From positions 323,831-387,830 of the forward strand of contig CAUYUJ010022093.1 of the NCBI GenBank assembly GCA_963575745.1: a DNA stretch of 64,000 bases, in the 5' to 3' direction. Under the pieces are notes generated by a model that worked only from the letters and a program-made list of their open reading frames with translations, did not search any database and had not been told where the DNA came from. Shown piece after piece: positions 32,062-41,305 of the stretch; positions within the stretch are counted from its first letter, which is position 1; every line of letters begins with the position of its first letter. The stretch is from Prorocentrum cordatum. Its lineage: Eukaryota > Sar > Dinophyceae > Prorocentrales > Prorocentraceae. The position numbers and the translations under genes were made by a program.

Positions 32062-32203
32062 TCACTGACCGAGCCGCCTCGCTGCGGGGATCTTGTTGCG
32101 GCGGAGCAGCTCCGCCTCCGCCTCCTCCACGGCGGAGCGCTCGAGGATGACGACCCTGGGCAGGAGGCCAGCGCCCCGGGTGGAGAGCTCGAACCGCAGG
32201 TAC
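32062..32203 (-). CDS. DEG2: DEG2-type protease, exon 7 and stop
   Basis: Reads [46 protein letters not shown], stop. Joining with exon 6 gives AERYLRFEL in frame. The VVILER...A...L...IP pattern is the usual family C-terminus. Confidence 0.8.
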
Positions 32204-34625
32204 CTCGGCGCCAGCCATCGCGACTCGCGACCACCGTGGCGCCATCGTGCCCTCGCGCTGCCGCAACCGCTCCGGGCCCACGCCGCGACACGCGCAGCGC
32301 GACTGTCTTCGCGCCCCCGAGGGTCACCTAGCCAATTAGGCCCCCGTCCCCCCGAAACTGACAAGCCGAAGGCGATGACGGGGACGTGCCGTCCGAGGAG
32401 TGCCTTGATATCGGCACTCGGATGAGGTTGTGCCAACCATAGGACTGATGAGGCCACTGCTTCGGGCTGCGAGCCTCCATCAGAGGAGTGCCTTGATCTC
32501 GGCACTCGGAAGTGGTGTGCCGATCCTAGGAATATGACGAGGCCCATATTTCCGACTGCTGGCCGCGAACCTTTCCGCAGAGGACTCCGCGAGGAGATCG
32601 GCGAGGTGGCGCAGGTTCCGGACCCGGACCTTCTGCCCCCGCACCACGAGGCTCTCCAGCCGGGCGTTCCGGATGTCCTGGAAGCCCAGGTTGACGGTGT
32701 GCGCGAGCACGTACGACAGGACCACGACCTGCTCGTCCACGAACTCGCGCGCCTTCGAGTCCATGACCTCCCGCAGGCCGTTGCAGCCCTCCTTCCGCCA
32801 CTTCTCCCCGAAGGTGGCGCGGAGATACTGCTGGGAGAGGATTACGAACACCAGCCCACCCACGATCACGTAGTCCAGCAGCCAGGGCGCCTCTTTCTCG
32901 AAGGGCACGAGTGGCTCGTGCGCGCACAGCCGCAGCGAGCACGTCAGTTCGGCCCCGTCCCTCAGCACCCTGGCCTCCAAGACGTCCCCGACGAACTTGT
33001 CGACGGCCAAGTACGGGAACGGCACCCGGTCGTGCTTTTCGAACGAGGGTCAATGGAGACAACGGCGGCTCTCCCGCCCGGCCGAAGTCCGTTCAACATC
33101 GGTCCCCAGGCCCCTCCCGGAGCCCATCCCGATCCCTTCTTCGACGCGGATCCAGCCGTGGCGACAAGAAGCCCCGAGGAGGCCCGAAAGCGACGACAAG
33201 CGGCGCCCGGGAAGGCGGCCGCTGTCTATACGGGCCCTCCTCCGAGCTTTGTGGACCCGCACACGAACGGCACGCAGCCGTCGTTGCCGATGCTAGAGGA
33301 ACGAACAACTGTATTAACATAAGCTGTCGGCGCTCTGCGCGATTTTTGGGGGTCGGCTCTAGATCCCCCTCCTTGGCAAACTCCGCCAGAGGCACCGCCA
33401 GGAGGGCCCAGCGCCGGTCCAAGAAGTCCGCACGAAGCCCCGAAAGTTTATACTCACGCAGATGTTCCTTCCTCGAGATGGCGACCCCGTCCAGCTCGAG
33501 GATGACGTCCCCCTCGCGCAAAGCCTTCGCGTTCGGGGCGGTGGGGTCCACGCCCTTCACCAGGACGCCCCGCTGCCCGTCTCGCATCCCGAGCGCGCGG
33601 CGCATACCAGCGTTCTCCAGCTTCTGCCCAGGCAGTGCCAAAGGGGGTCGCCACTGGTCGGAAGGGGGCCCGTGGCGACAACGGCGGCCCTCCCTAGTGT
33701 CTGTCTTCCTCTTTGGGCCTCCTTGGGGGGCTTCTCGTCGCCACGGCTGGATCCGCGTCGACGAACGTGTGAGGATGGACCCATCCTCAGCTGCTTTCGC
33801 TCAAGTTCCAGACCCTCCCTGGGCGGGATGGAGCTTGAGGTATAGCCGTGGGCTCCAGAGTCGGGCCCGCCGGCCTGGCACGCAGCGTTTGGCACGCGCG
33901 CGGGCCGCGCGCGATGGCGATGCGCTCGCCTGACGCGCACGCAACAGGGCAGGGCAGCCATGCCGTCGCGTGGAAACCGGGCGGGCAGACGCGGCTGTGC
34001 TCCCAGTACCCTGCATGCCTCCCCTAGGGCTGGAGGTGTAGCCTCCTCGCTACCCCAATCTCGCCCAGGGCGAGAGGGGGGGGGGGGCCCTGGGCACCAG
34101 GCTGCTGGGCCTGGCCTGCTGGCCAGGGGCCCGGAGAGGCCGCAGCCGAAGCCGCCGCCGAAGGCGGCCAGCTCTGCGCCCGGCCCCGCAGCCCCCCCCC
34201 CCCGAAGCGGGTGCAGGCGAGACGGCGGCGGCCCCTGACAGGAGCCGCGCCGAGCCGCGCGCCCAACGCCCGCAAGCTAGCAAGGCGCTGGCGGCGCGCT
34301 CGAGCAGCCCCGGCAGCGCCCCGCGGGAACGCGCCGCCGGCGCTGGCGCAAGGCACGCAGCCCCAACCGCCCGCCGCAGGCGCACTTGCCGGAGCCCGCG
34401 CGCGGCCCCGAGGCGGGCGGCGACGCGGCCCCGAGGCGGTCGCGCGAGACGCCAGCGAGCACTACACATCGCTCTCGCGAGCACGACGGGTGCGGGTGGT
34501 CTGGGCTGCCCGGTCAGCTAGCCACGGGTGACCCGCCAGGCACCCCAGCCCCGGCTTCCCCGCGGGGCGGGACAATGATGATGATGGTGATGATGATGGT
34601 GATGATGATGATGATGATGATGGTC

Positions 34626-34679
<54 letters not shown>

Positions 34680-34713
34680 CTGATGCTGATGCTGATGCTG
34701 ATGCTGATGATGC

Positions 34714-34780
<67 letters not shown>

Positions 34781-37700
34781 CATGATGATGATGGGGCGGG
34801 GGGGGACTGCTGCGCCAGAGAGCTGCAGGCAGGCGCGGGAGCGCGCGCCCGCGGGCGCCATGTGGTGGCGGCACCCTGCCGCGGGCTCGTTGTTGGCCTC
34901 TGCCATGGGCCAGGGGAGCGGCGGCCCAGCTGCTGACCCGACGGCGCCGGGAGAGCGCCCACTCGGCCATGCCCGAGGGGCGGCACCGCGGCCCAAGCGG
35001 CCGGGCGGCGGAGCACGCGCGGCGCGCGTGGCAGCGGCGCAGCGCTCTGCGGAGCTCGCCGAGCTGCTGGCCGGCGCGGAGGGCCGGCGCTGCACCGGGG
35101 CGCGGCGCCCTGGCGCTGCTGGCTGCCGCAGCCAGCAAGGGGCTGAGGCCCGCCTGGCCGGGCGCGGGCCAGCGCGCCTCCATGCGGCTACCTCTCCTCC
35201 CTCCATTCCTTCGCCCTCCCGCGCTTGTGTCTCGCTCGTCTGTCGTCCGTCGCTGGTCGTCGTCGTGGCGTTGCTCTGCTCGCTGCCACGGGGCTCCTCT
35301 GTCGTTGCTTGAAGAGTGTGAGGGTGCCTCCTGGGAGGGGGGATCCTGACGGGATTGAGGCCATGCAGTCCTGACACTGGACCCGCCAGAACCAAGACTC
35401 CCGAAGGAGGCGCCCGAAAATGTCAGAAACCTCCGCGATCTCCGATGCCATCCGTGTCCTCCTCGGTCTTCGACTTCCAGTCGGGACGGCGGCAACGGGG
35501 GGCAATAAACGTGGGGGGATCGATCTGGGATTACAAGAAAATGGCGCTGAAGGAGTCACGAATGGCATCCAATTTGCAACCGCGGGCCCAAAAGGTTAAT
35601 GAAGGGCGCACGGTTCTGCACCCCACGTTTTATCGCCGCCCCGTCATCGAACACCCGATCCAGGAGGCGGAGGCGACCCCCCTTGGTGATGACACAGGAG
35701 GGGTACTGGGATCGATCATCAGCGCCTTTGGCGCGGGCGGGGGAGCCGCCGCTGGACCCGCCAGGGACTTCCGAAGAAGGCGCCCGAAGACGTCCAAAGC
35801 CTCCTCGATCTTTTTCAATCCAATCCGTGGTCTATTCTCGGTCCTCGACTTCCGGGAGGCGGTGGTGGCCCCCCGTCCAGGTGGCCCCCGCCTTGGCGCT
35901 GCCCGATCTGCACGGAGAACCGGCCGTGACCGAACGACGTGACCCGCGCCGGGGCCTCGCAGGGCGCCTCCCCGGCGGGCGGGCTGGTGCCACCACCGCG
36001 CCGCCAGGCCTTAAGGAACTTGGCCACCACGCTCACCGGGATGATGAAGCCGATGTTCTCGGTGGACCCGTCCTTTGGTGAAGCGGGGATCTATCCATAA
36101 CCACCGGCCAATGGGATCGTCGTCGGGGACGTCGGCAGGCGGTGGATCTGGCCATACATGTGGGTCTCCCCAGGGCCCGCACATGTCAACAGGCGGCCAC
36201 CACCCTCACCGGGATGAGGAAGGGGGGGCTGCGAATCCACGGTGTCGCTGGTCCAAGGTGCCCCCAGCTTTGCGGTGTATTTTGGAGCCCCCCCAGGGCC
36301 CTCTAGGCCTCGTGAGGGGTGCTGTGGACGCCGTGGGGCCTCCTTGGAAATCCTGCAGCCGCCTTGGGCCAGGGACACATCATAGCAACAACCGCATATT
36401 CTGGGTGGAGCTGTCCTTGAGGGACTGGTAGGCCACGCCTACGCAGGTGCCGTCGTCGATCAGTGCGGGCCCGCCCGAGTTCCCAGGGTTGACGGCGGCG
36501 TCGATCTGCACCACCAGGCGGTTCCGCCAGGGGTCGGGGTTCTCCTCCAGAAAGAGCCCAAACATGCTCGCGTCGTGACAAGAAAACGACGGGAAGTTGT
36601 TGGCACTTTCCGGCCTCTGGGGACCCTCGCTGGGCCCTGGGACCGGAAACAAACTACTCGGGATGAATCACTGGCATGGGTCAGGAGATCCGGGAACACC
36701 GTGTTGAAAAATATGGCACATCGCTTTTCTGAAGGAGCGAACGGCACAAGCATAGACTTTGGAAGGTCCTTGCAAATGTCTTGGATCCTGACGGGATCCC
36801 CTTCCCTGGCGCGCGGACGAAGAAATCCGCGCGGCCCTCTGGAAGTTCCCCGTGCGCGCAGGCCGAAATCCTTGACGTCGGCGCTGCCCGCAGGGGCGAG
36901 AGCGGGGAGCCCTAGGTTTTAGGCTCCCTTATAGGGTCCCCCCGAATCTGGCCGAAATCTGGGCGCTCCCCCCAATAACGCCGACCGCCGCACTTCGGCA
37001 GGAACGGATCACACCGGCAGGAACGGATCACACCGGCCGACCTTTCGGTCGGCGCCCACGGACTCGGTCTGCTTCTTCTCGCTCCTCGTAATCGACCCGG
37101 CTGACGACGCCCTTCGTGACGCACAGGTTGTCGCCGCCGGTGGGGTACCCCACGCAGACCACCTCCGCGAACAGGGCGGGCACGCCCTCGCGGAACTCCT
37201 GCGCGGCCAGCCCCGATGCCCAGAAGGCGTCGTCCCGAACGGTCAGCAGCGCCAGGTCGCAGTCCACGCCCCTCGCCAGGACCTCCGCCTCTCGGAGGGA
37301 GGGCCGGCGGAGACAACGGCGGCCCTCGCTGTCGTGCTTCTTGCTTCCTGGCCATCGCTCGGACGTCCATTCCCTGTGTTTTTTTGGTTTCGTGCGTGGT
37401 TTTTGGGGCAAATGATCAAGGATGCTCCTCGATGGTTCTCGCCGGAGGAAAAATGCACACGTCCGAGGGATGCCAAGCTTCTGTCGCGCTCTCTGGAGGC
37501 GTCCCTTCCTTTTTCAGGTGCGGCTGGGCCCCCTTGCCCCAAGCAGCGTGTGTTCCAGCCGAGACGTGGCACGTGCAGCGCAGCGCGCGGACAGCAGCCT
37601 CGAGAAGCAGGGAGCGGGAAGCACGCGGCCGGGAGGGACGCGGCAGAGCAGAGAGCAGCGCAACGGGAGGCAGGAGGGCGAGCGAGAGAGGCTTTCTGGA

Positions 37701-38131
37701 GGCGTGTCGTCGCCGCGAAAAGATCCGCCTCGAAAAACAAGTCAGGGTGGACCCCGGGTGGGATCCGAGGACCGATTCTGGGGAGGGCCGCCGCCGTCGC
37801 CTCATTTGGCCCTCCTCCGTGCCTCGTACTTCTGGTCGTCGCCACGCTTCCGAACCTCGACGCAGCTGGCGTGGGCCACGCAATGGCGGTTGGTCAGCAG
37901 GAGCCGCTCCTCGAGGCTGTGAACGATGGCGGTGGACGTCGAAGAGTGCTGCCGCTTCGTCGTCCAGGGCATCGAGTAGTTGGGCTTCAGCTCCCGGCAG
38001 AAGAGCTTGACGACAGACCTGCCCTCCAGGAGGCCAGAGACGTCCGCCCACTCGCCGCCGTCGCGCCGCGGCCGCTTCCTGGGGCCCGCGCTGGCGCGCG
38101 GCGAAGAAACCTCGGCGCCGTCGCCGCCCAT
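32062..38131 (-). CDS. DEG2: DEG2/DEG9-type serine protease, 7 exons
   Basis: Trypsin-fold, ATP-independent protease of the eukaryotic Deg/HtrA family, about 532 residues if joined. Order: protease domain (exons 1-4) with His in [11 protein letters not shown], Asp in CDLALLTV and Ser in [11 protein letters not shown]. Then come a PDZ domain (exons 5-6) and a second PDZ-like C-terminal domain (exons 6-7), as in plant DEG2 and DEG9. The RGDDQKY, RGVDCD and TKGVVSR words favour DEG2. The known role of the family is quality-control proteolysis; plant DEG2 acts in the plastid and DEG9 in the nucleolus. The ATG at 38129-38131 is chosen because conserved sequence begins 45 codons later and upstream sequence is Ser/Pro-rich. 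There is no clear targeting peptide, and a basic RKRPRR patch is present. Introns: GC-AG (1), GA-AG (2), unclear (3, 4), damaged (5), GT-AG (6). Exon 5 lacks one base against the family, so this copy may be a pseudogene. Confidence 0.85.
32204..32570 (-). other. protease intron 6 (GT-AG) with a direct repeat
   Basis: 367 bp. The block GAGGAGTGCCTTGATNTCGG occurs twice, at about 32394 and 32473, followed by related sequence, so an 80-bp unit is duplicated. It ends GCGCCGAG before the exon word GTACCTG. Confidence 0.7.
32571..33044 (-). CDS. DEG2: DEG2-type protease, exon 6
   Basis: Reads [20 protein letters not shown], then [71 protein letters not shown]. It covers the end of PDZ1 and most of the C-terminal PDZ-like domain. 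It ends AAAG before GTTCGC, a canonical GT donor. Confidence 0.85.
33045..33457 (-). other. protease intron 5, good donor but no AG acceptor
   Basis: 413 bp, starting GTGAGTATAAAC and ending GACCCTC where family homology resumes. It contains an introner-like element (33296-33457) and a CCAGCCGTGGCGAC block (33142 on). A GA-AG alternative (AAG, then GAACAT to GAAAAG) would keep the frame but delete about ten conserved residues. Confidence 0.55.
33296..33457. mobile_element. introner-like element, copy carrying the intron 5 donor
   Basis: The ends are GAGGAACGAACAACTG on one side and AAGTTTATACTCAC on the other. On the gene strand the element's end supplies GTGAGTATAAAC, the 5' splice site. 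Core words: CTTCTTGGACCGGCGCTGGG and GGATCTAGAGCCGACC. Confidence 0.7.
33458..33623 (-). CDS. DEG2: DEG2-type protease, exon 5 (frameshifted)
   Basis: Opens the PDZ domain: [50 protein letters not shown]. After VAIS the observed frame reads RKEHL, but the neighbouring frame reads EEGTSA, which with the start of exon 6 (FEKHDRVPF) matches the family without a gap. One base appears missing. A perfect-looking GTGAGTAT donor follows at 33457. Confidence 0.75.
33624..35898 (-). other. protease intron 4 (2.3 kb), no coding
   Basis: Contains an ATG trinucleotide tract (34572-34792), G runs, GC-rich frames on both strands and a CCAGCCGTGGCGAC block (33738-33760) near its end. It ends CCTGGGCAG before AAGCTGGAG. 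Confidence 0.6.
34572..34792 (+). repeat. ATG/GAT trinucleotide tract
   Basis: About 220 bp of GATGATGAT with a few GGTGAT and GCTGAT interruptions. It lies inside protease intron 4. Confidence 0.95.
35899..36057 (-). CDS. DEG2: DEG2-type protease, exon 4
   Basis: 53 codons, [18 protein letters not shown] to FSVQIGQ, the end of the protease domain and the linker. The preceding codons also read STE in frame, matching family sequence. It ends at GGGCAG, the same word that ends intron 4. Confidence 0.7.
36058..36400 (-). other. protease intron 3
   Basis: 343 bp. It is flanked by near-identical 18-bp words (14 of 18 match), as after a target-site-like duplication. No repeat family was recognised inside. 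Confidence 0.5.
36401..36544 (-). CDS. DEG2: DEG2-type protease, exon 3
   Basis: 48 codons, [13 protein letters not shown] to SLKDSSTQ, with the nucleophile Ser in [12 protein letters not shown]. The tail (TCCACCCAGAATATGCGG) closely resembles the head of exon 4 (TCCACCGAGAACATCGGC), so the exact border is not settled. No GT, GC or GA donor fits cleanly. Confidence 0.8.
36560..36723 (+). mobile_element. MITE-A element inside protease intron 2
   Basis: CATGCTCGCGTCGTGACAAG, GGGACCCTCGCTGGGCCC, ACTACTCGGGATGAATCAC, GTGTTGAAAAATATGGC. It lies on the plus strand, antisense to the gene. Confidence 0.7.
36745..36862. mobile_element. introner-like element, shortened copy in protease intron 2
   Basis: CATAGACTTTGGAAGGTCC, CTTGGATCCTGACGGG, then GAAATCCGCGCGGCCCTC. 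The centre is shorter than in the full copies. Confidence 0.65.
37085..37288 (-). CDS. DEG2: DEG2-type protease, exon 2
   Basis: 68 codons, [17 protein letters not shown] to GVVSRVDYE, with the catalytic Asp in CDLALL and [16 protein letters not shown]. It starts after GAGAG. It ends at GAG before GAGCGA (GA donor). Confidence 0.8.
37289..37822 (-). mobile_element. protease intron 1, bounded by inverted repeats
   Basis: On the gene strand the intron opens GCACGGAGGAGGGCC, then GAGGCGACGGCGGCGGCCC. Its last 40 bases are the approximate reverse complement (GAGGGCCGCCGTTGTCTCC, then GGCCCTCCCTCC). Both splice junctions show GAG followed by GC. The whole 534-bp intron therefore looks like a terminal-inverted-repeat element acting as an intron. 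Confidence 0.6.
37823..38131 (-). CDS. DEG2: DEG2-type protease, exon 1
   Basis: 103 codons, from [10 protein letters not shown] to KRGDDQKYE. It carries [17 protein letters not shown] and the catalytic His in TNRHCV. It ends at GAG, followed by GCACGG (GC donor). Confidence 0.8.
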
Positions 38132-38515
38132 TGCAGCAATCCCCCTCTGCCCAGGCCGCCGCCGCCGCCACCCGCCCAGGCTCTGGCTGGATCCTCCTGC
38201 TGCGGCAGCCGTCCGCCTGCAGGAGAACGCTGGACGGGAGAGGGGGGCGACGCGGGGGGGGGGGGGGCTGCGGAGCGGGGGGGGGCGCGCCCGCCGAGAG
38301 CGGCTCGAGAGCACGTGGTCGAGGGAGCAAGCCGAGGCGGAGGGCCCTGGAGGGAAGGGGGGCGGCAAAGTTCCCCGTCGGGACTTCCGCCGGCGGGACC
38401 TCCGGTTCCCGGCCCTCTATGAAGATTCCTCCTCTCCGGGCCCCTGCCCCGACACGGCATCGGACACCAGCCAGGCACTGTCAGGAGAGGAGGGGAAGAT
38501 TCCTCCTCTCCGGGC
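38132..38515 (-). other. region upstream of the protease start
   Basis: GC-rich, with G runs at about 38257-38267 and 38278-38286. No leader exon or promoter element could be identified. Confidence 0.35.
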
Positions 38516-38670
38516 CCCTGAGGAGGAGGGAGGGGAGGAGAGGGAGGAGGAGGAGGAGGGGGGAGGAGGGAGGAGGAGGAGAGGGAGAGGAGGAGGAGGA
38601 GGAGGGGGAGGAGGAGGAGGAGGAGGAGGAGGAGGAGGCTGGAGGAGGAGGAGGAGGAGAGGGGGCAGCC
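38516..38670 (+). repeat. GGA trinucleotide run
   Basis: GAGGAGGAGG with GGGAGG interruptions over about 150 bp. Confidence 0.9.
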
Positions 38671-38981
38671 CATGACTCAGTGAGGTCCGTCCGCCGCACG
38701 GGCTTCGGGAGGCGCCGACGTGCGCTCGCCAGCAGCCGAGGAGGCCACCGGATCGTGCGGGCAGCTTCGGAGGCCCTCGAGGCGGACAAGTCTGCCATTC
38801 GCATCTCGCGTGATCTCTCGATGGCACGAAGCAAGCGGGTCCTTGCTGGCGTGAGGCGAGCGGGCCCCGAGGGAGGCGGGCTCCGGACCCGGGGGCCTTC
38901 CCCCAGGACCAGCTCGTCTTCGTGCCGAGCGCTTGTTACCGGGAAGGCCCAGGGTGGGCCAACAAAATTAAAGATCTCAAA
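38671..38981. other. no gene recognised
   Basis: No repeat family or product recognised. Confidence 0.35.
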
Positions 38982-39165
38982 CCCTGAGATCCGATGTCGT
39001 GATTTTTTTCAATACGGGGTCCTCAGAACTCTCGACCCATTCCCCAGGACCGGATTTTCATCCTGAGTCGGTTTTTGACGGTCCCGAGGCCCGGCGAGGG
39101 CCCCTGGGGGCCGAACTTTGCGAATAACCTCCGTCTTGATTTTTTCAATACGTTGGATCTCTGGG
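38982..39165 (-). mobile_element. MITE-A element, reverse copy of an inverted pair
   Basis: 184 bp. Left end CCCTGAGATCCGATGTCGTG, right end GTTGGATCTCTGGG, so the termini are inverted repeats of CCCAGAGATCC. It faces the copy at 39355. Confidence 0.85.
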
Positions 39166-39354
39166 AACAAAGCCTTAGCAAGACCCGCTTCCCTTCAGGG
39201 CGATCTTCGGGGGGACGTTTCGTCCCTTCGCCGGAGCCGCCCGTCGCTTTGCTCCCGCCCTCCTATTCCGCCTGGCGTCCGGCCCTGCCTCCCGCCGAGG
39301 AGGCGACGTCAACCCCTCGCCCCCTCGAATACGAGGCGTCCTCCTGGAGCGCTC
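39166..39354. other. spacer between the inverted MITE-A pair
   Basis: 189 bp, GC-rich, unrelated to MITE-A. No gene. Confidence 0.5.
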
Positions 39355-39543
39355 CCCAGAGATCCAACGTATTGAAAAAAACAAGATTGAATTTTTTCTC
39401 AACTTTCTGCCTCTAGGGGCCCTCGCCGGGCCCCGGGACCGTCAAACAACGACTCAGGACCAGGATGAAAAACCGGTCCTGGGGAATGGGTCGAGACTTC
39501 GGGGGACCGCGCATTGAAAAAATCACGACATCGGATCTCTGGG
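39355..39543 (+). mobile_element. MITE-A element, full-length copy
   Basis: 189 bp from CCCAGAGATCCAACGTATTG to ACATCGGATCTCTGGG. The core is GGGGCCCTCGCCGGGCCCCG, then GACCGTCAAACAACGACTC, then CCGGTCCTGGGGAATGGGTC. Non-coding. This is the reference copy for the family. Confidence 0.85.
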
Positions 39544-39819
39544 TCTGTGTGTTAGAGATCGATTGTTTTTTCCTGTGATAGCTCGGGTGGTCCGGTGGGG
39601 TGGTGGGGGGGGGGTGACGGTGCTGGCCGACGACCTGACCTTTTCGCTTTGGGCAGCCCTACGTATACGCCCGCGCGCACCGATGCTGCGTACCCCTGTT
39701 CCGACCTGCACGACCGACGAGGTCAGGCTACCCGAGGGAGGGGAGGGTGGGCGGGTGCGGGCCCGATAACCGGGGCCATCGCCACACCCGAAAATTCCTT
39801 CCCGTATCGGCTCTCCCAG
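39544..39819. other. no gene recognised
   Basis: A G run at 39605-39615, otherwise unremarkable. Confidence 0.35.
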
Positions 39820-39973
39820 GTCTGCTGGCGTGGCAGCAACTGGGAGGCCTCCCGAGGACCTTACGCGGCTCGAGCCGAGATGCGCTGGCCATCGTGGAGC
39901 CCGGGGCGCAGCCTCGAAGAGATCCCCGCGCACAAGCCGCCCGCCGCCCGCGTGCTGGCAGTCAACATCCACA
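39820..39973 (+). CDS. exon-like patch with good splice sites, unrecognised protein
   Basis: Bounded by CTCTCCCAG (acceptor-like) and GTAAGGATG (donor-like). In frame: VCWRGSNWEASRGPYAARA, EMRWPSWSPGRSLEEIP, AHKPPAARVLAVNIH. The second half has strongly G/C-biased third positions. No family recognised. Another plus frame (LLAWQQLGGLPRTLRG) is also open, so the frame is uncertain. Confidence 0.35.
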
Positions 39974-40007
39974 GTAAGGATGCACCGAAAGGGTGCACGG
40001 TAAGGAC

Positions 40008-40193
40008 TCAGACATGCTCGCGCCGTGGAAAAAAAGCACGACGGGACGCGTTGGCCGTTTTCGGCCTCCGGGGGCCCTCGCCGGGCCCAGGGACCGTCAG
40101 ACAACGGCTCGGGATGCAGAACCAGCCCCGGGGAAGAGGTCGGGACTTCCGAGGATCCCGCATTGAAAACATCAGGACATCGCATGTCTGGGG
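40008..40193 (+). mobile_element. MITE-A element
   Basis: Ends TCAGACATGC and GCATGTCTGGG, with the core GGCCCTCGCCGGGCCC, CGGCTCGGGATGCAG, GAGGTCGGGACTTCCG. Confidence 0.8.
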
Positions 40194-41144
40194 GGGCAAA
40201 ACCAGGTGGGGGTCCCACTTGCCATGTACTTAGATAATTGGACGTCAGCATTGGCTCAGGATGGGCTGAAGAAGCAGGGATGCAAGCGTAACCTTGATGA
40301 AGCAGCGCGTCCTTACTATAAATTTGGACTGCATAAGCATTCCGCGCTCACACACATGGCGCTCTGCCCCAGAATGGCCACGGCTCGAGAGCCCAGTGCC
40401 CCAGGGTCGCGATTCTCTGGCAACTCAGTAAAGTAGTACATACTGCCGAGAGCGACCGCAGCAGCATCAGGGTGTCGGTTGTTTATCGCCGGCTGCAAAT
40501 GCGCCACGGCTTGCTTGGGCGCTGGACGGACGCCATGCCCCGAGGGTCTGTTCCCCCAAAGGCCGGTTGATGCTGAGGGTCCGGGGCCTGGTAAAAAGCA
40601 ACAGCCACGGTCAAAAACCGTCCGTCGTGTTCACGTTCAACCATGATAGGAAGGATGGGGCAACTTTTCAAGGCTACCCTTGCATCCTTGCCCCTTCGGT
40701 ATTCGGCATCCTTCGGCATATCTGCCGCGCTCCGCACAGAAAACGTCAACATGGCGTTCCAAGGCCCTTGCATCCCTACCGCGCATCCTTACTATCCTGG
40801 TCGAGTGCATCTTCACGACGCGAGGGGGGGGCTGGGAGCCATCTTTAAAGCACACCCCGACCTGCGCAGAGGGCGCTCTGGCCCCCGGCTGGCAGCGGCT
40901 CGGGGGGGGAGGTGGAGGAGGAGGCATCCGAAAGCCCGAGGCCGCCAGAAGAGAAGAAGAAGAGCAGCACCTTCATAAGCATGTTTTTTTTTTTTTTTTT
41001 TTTTCTGTTTCCAGCCTTTGGCCTACATCTTAGTTAGCAACTGGCTGAAATCCTCTCTGTCTCCCTGGACTCTACTGCAGGCACTTGGCCTCGTTGTATA
41101 ATCGTTTGAGGGCTCGCTTGCCACGCGCTGTAGGCTCACCCTCA
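40194..41144. other. no gene; 21-base poly-T at 40984-41004
   Basis: A few repeated words (TTGCATCC, CGGCATCC) at 40670-40800. Frames such as DNWTSALAQDGLKKQG (40230 on) are short and unassigned. Confidence 0.4.
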
Positions 41145-41305
41145 CTGCTTATGCACTTTCGGAGGTCCGCGTGGATCTCTTGGATCGGCGCTGGACCCCT
41201 TCTCTGGCGCGCGAGCCCGCCAGGGACAGCACCATCTGCGCCGCCGCGGGGGCCCGGCGCCGATCCAAGAAATCCGCGCGGACCATCGAAGAGTGGTGTT
41301 TATGG
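41145..41305. mobile_element. introner-like fold-back element, copy
   Basis: GCACTTTCGGAGGTCCGCG, TTGGATCGGCGCTGGACCCC, then the inverted GATCCAAGAAATCCGCGCGG. On the minus strand the element edge reads AGCAGTGAGGGTGAG, a donor-like word. Confidence 0.75.

Larger units (their letters stand above)
36545..37084 (-). other. protease intron 2 (GA-AG) with two element copies
   Basis: 540 bp. It contains a MITE-A copy (36560-36723) and a short introner-like copy (36745-36862). It ends TCTGGAG before the exon word GAGAAC, so GAG flanks both junctions. Confidence 0.65.

Noticed and set aside
37085-37288. Bacterial HtrA contamination as the source of the protease.
   Set aside because: The gene is interrupted by introns filled with the same repeat families as the rest of the window, and the C-terminal domain is of the eukaryotic DEG2/DEG9 type.
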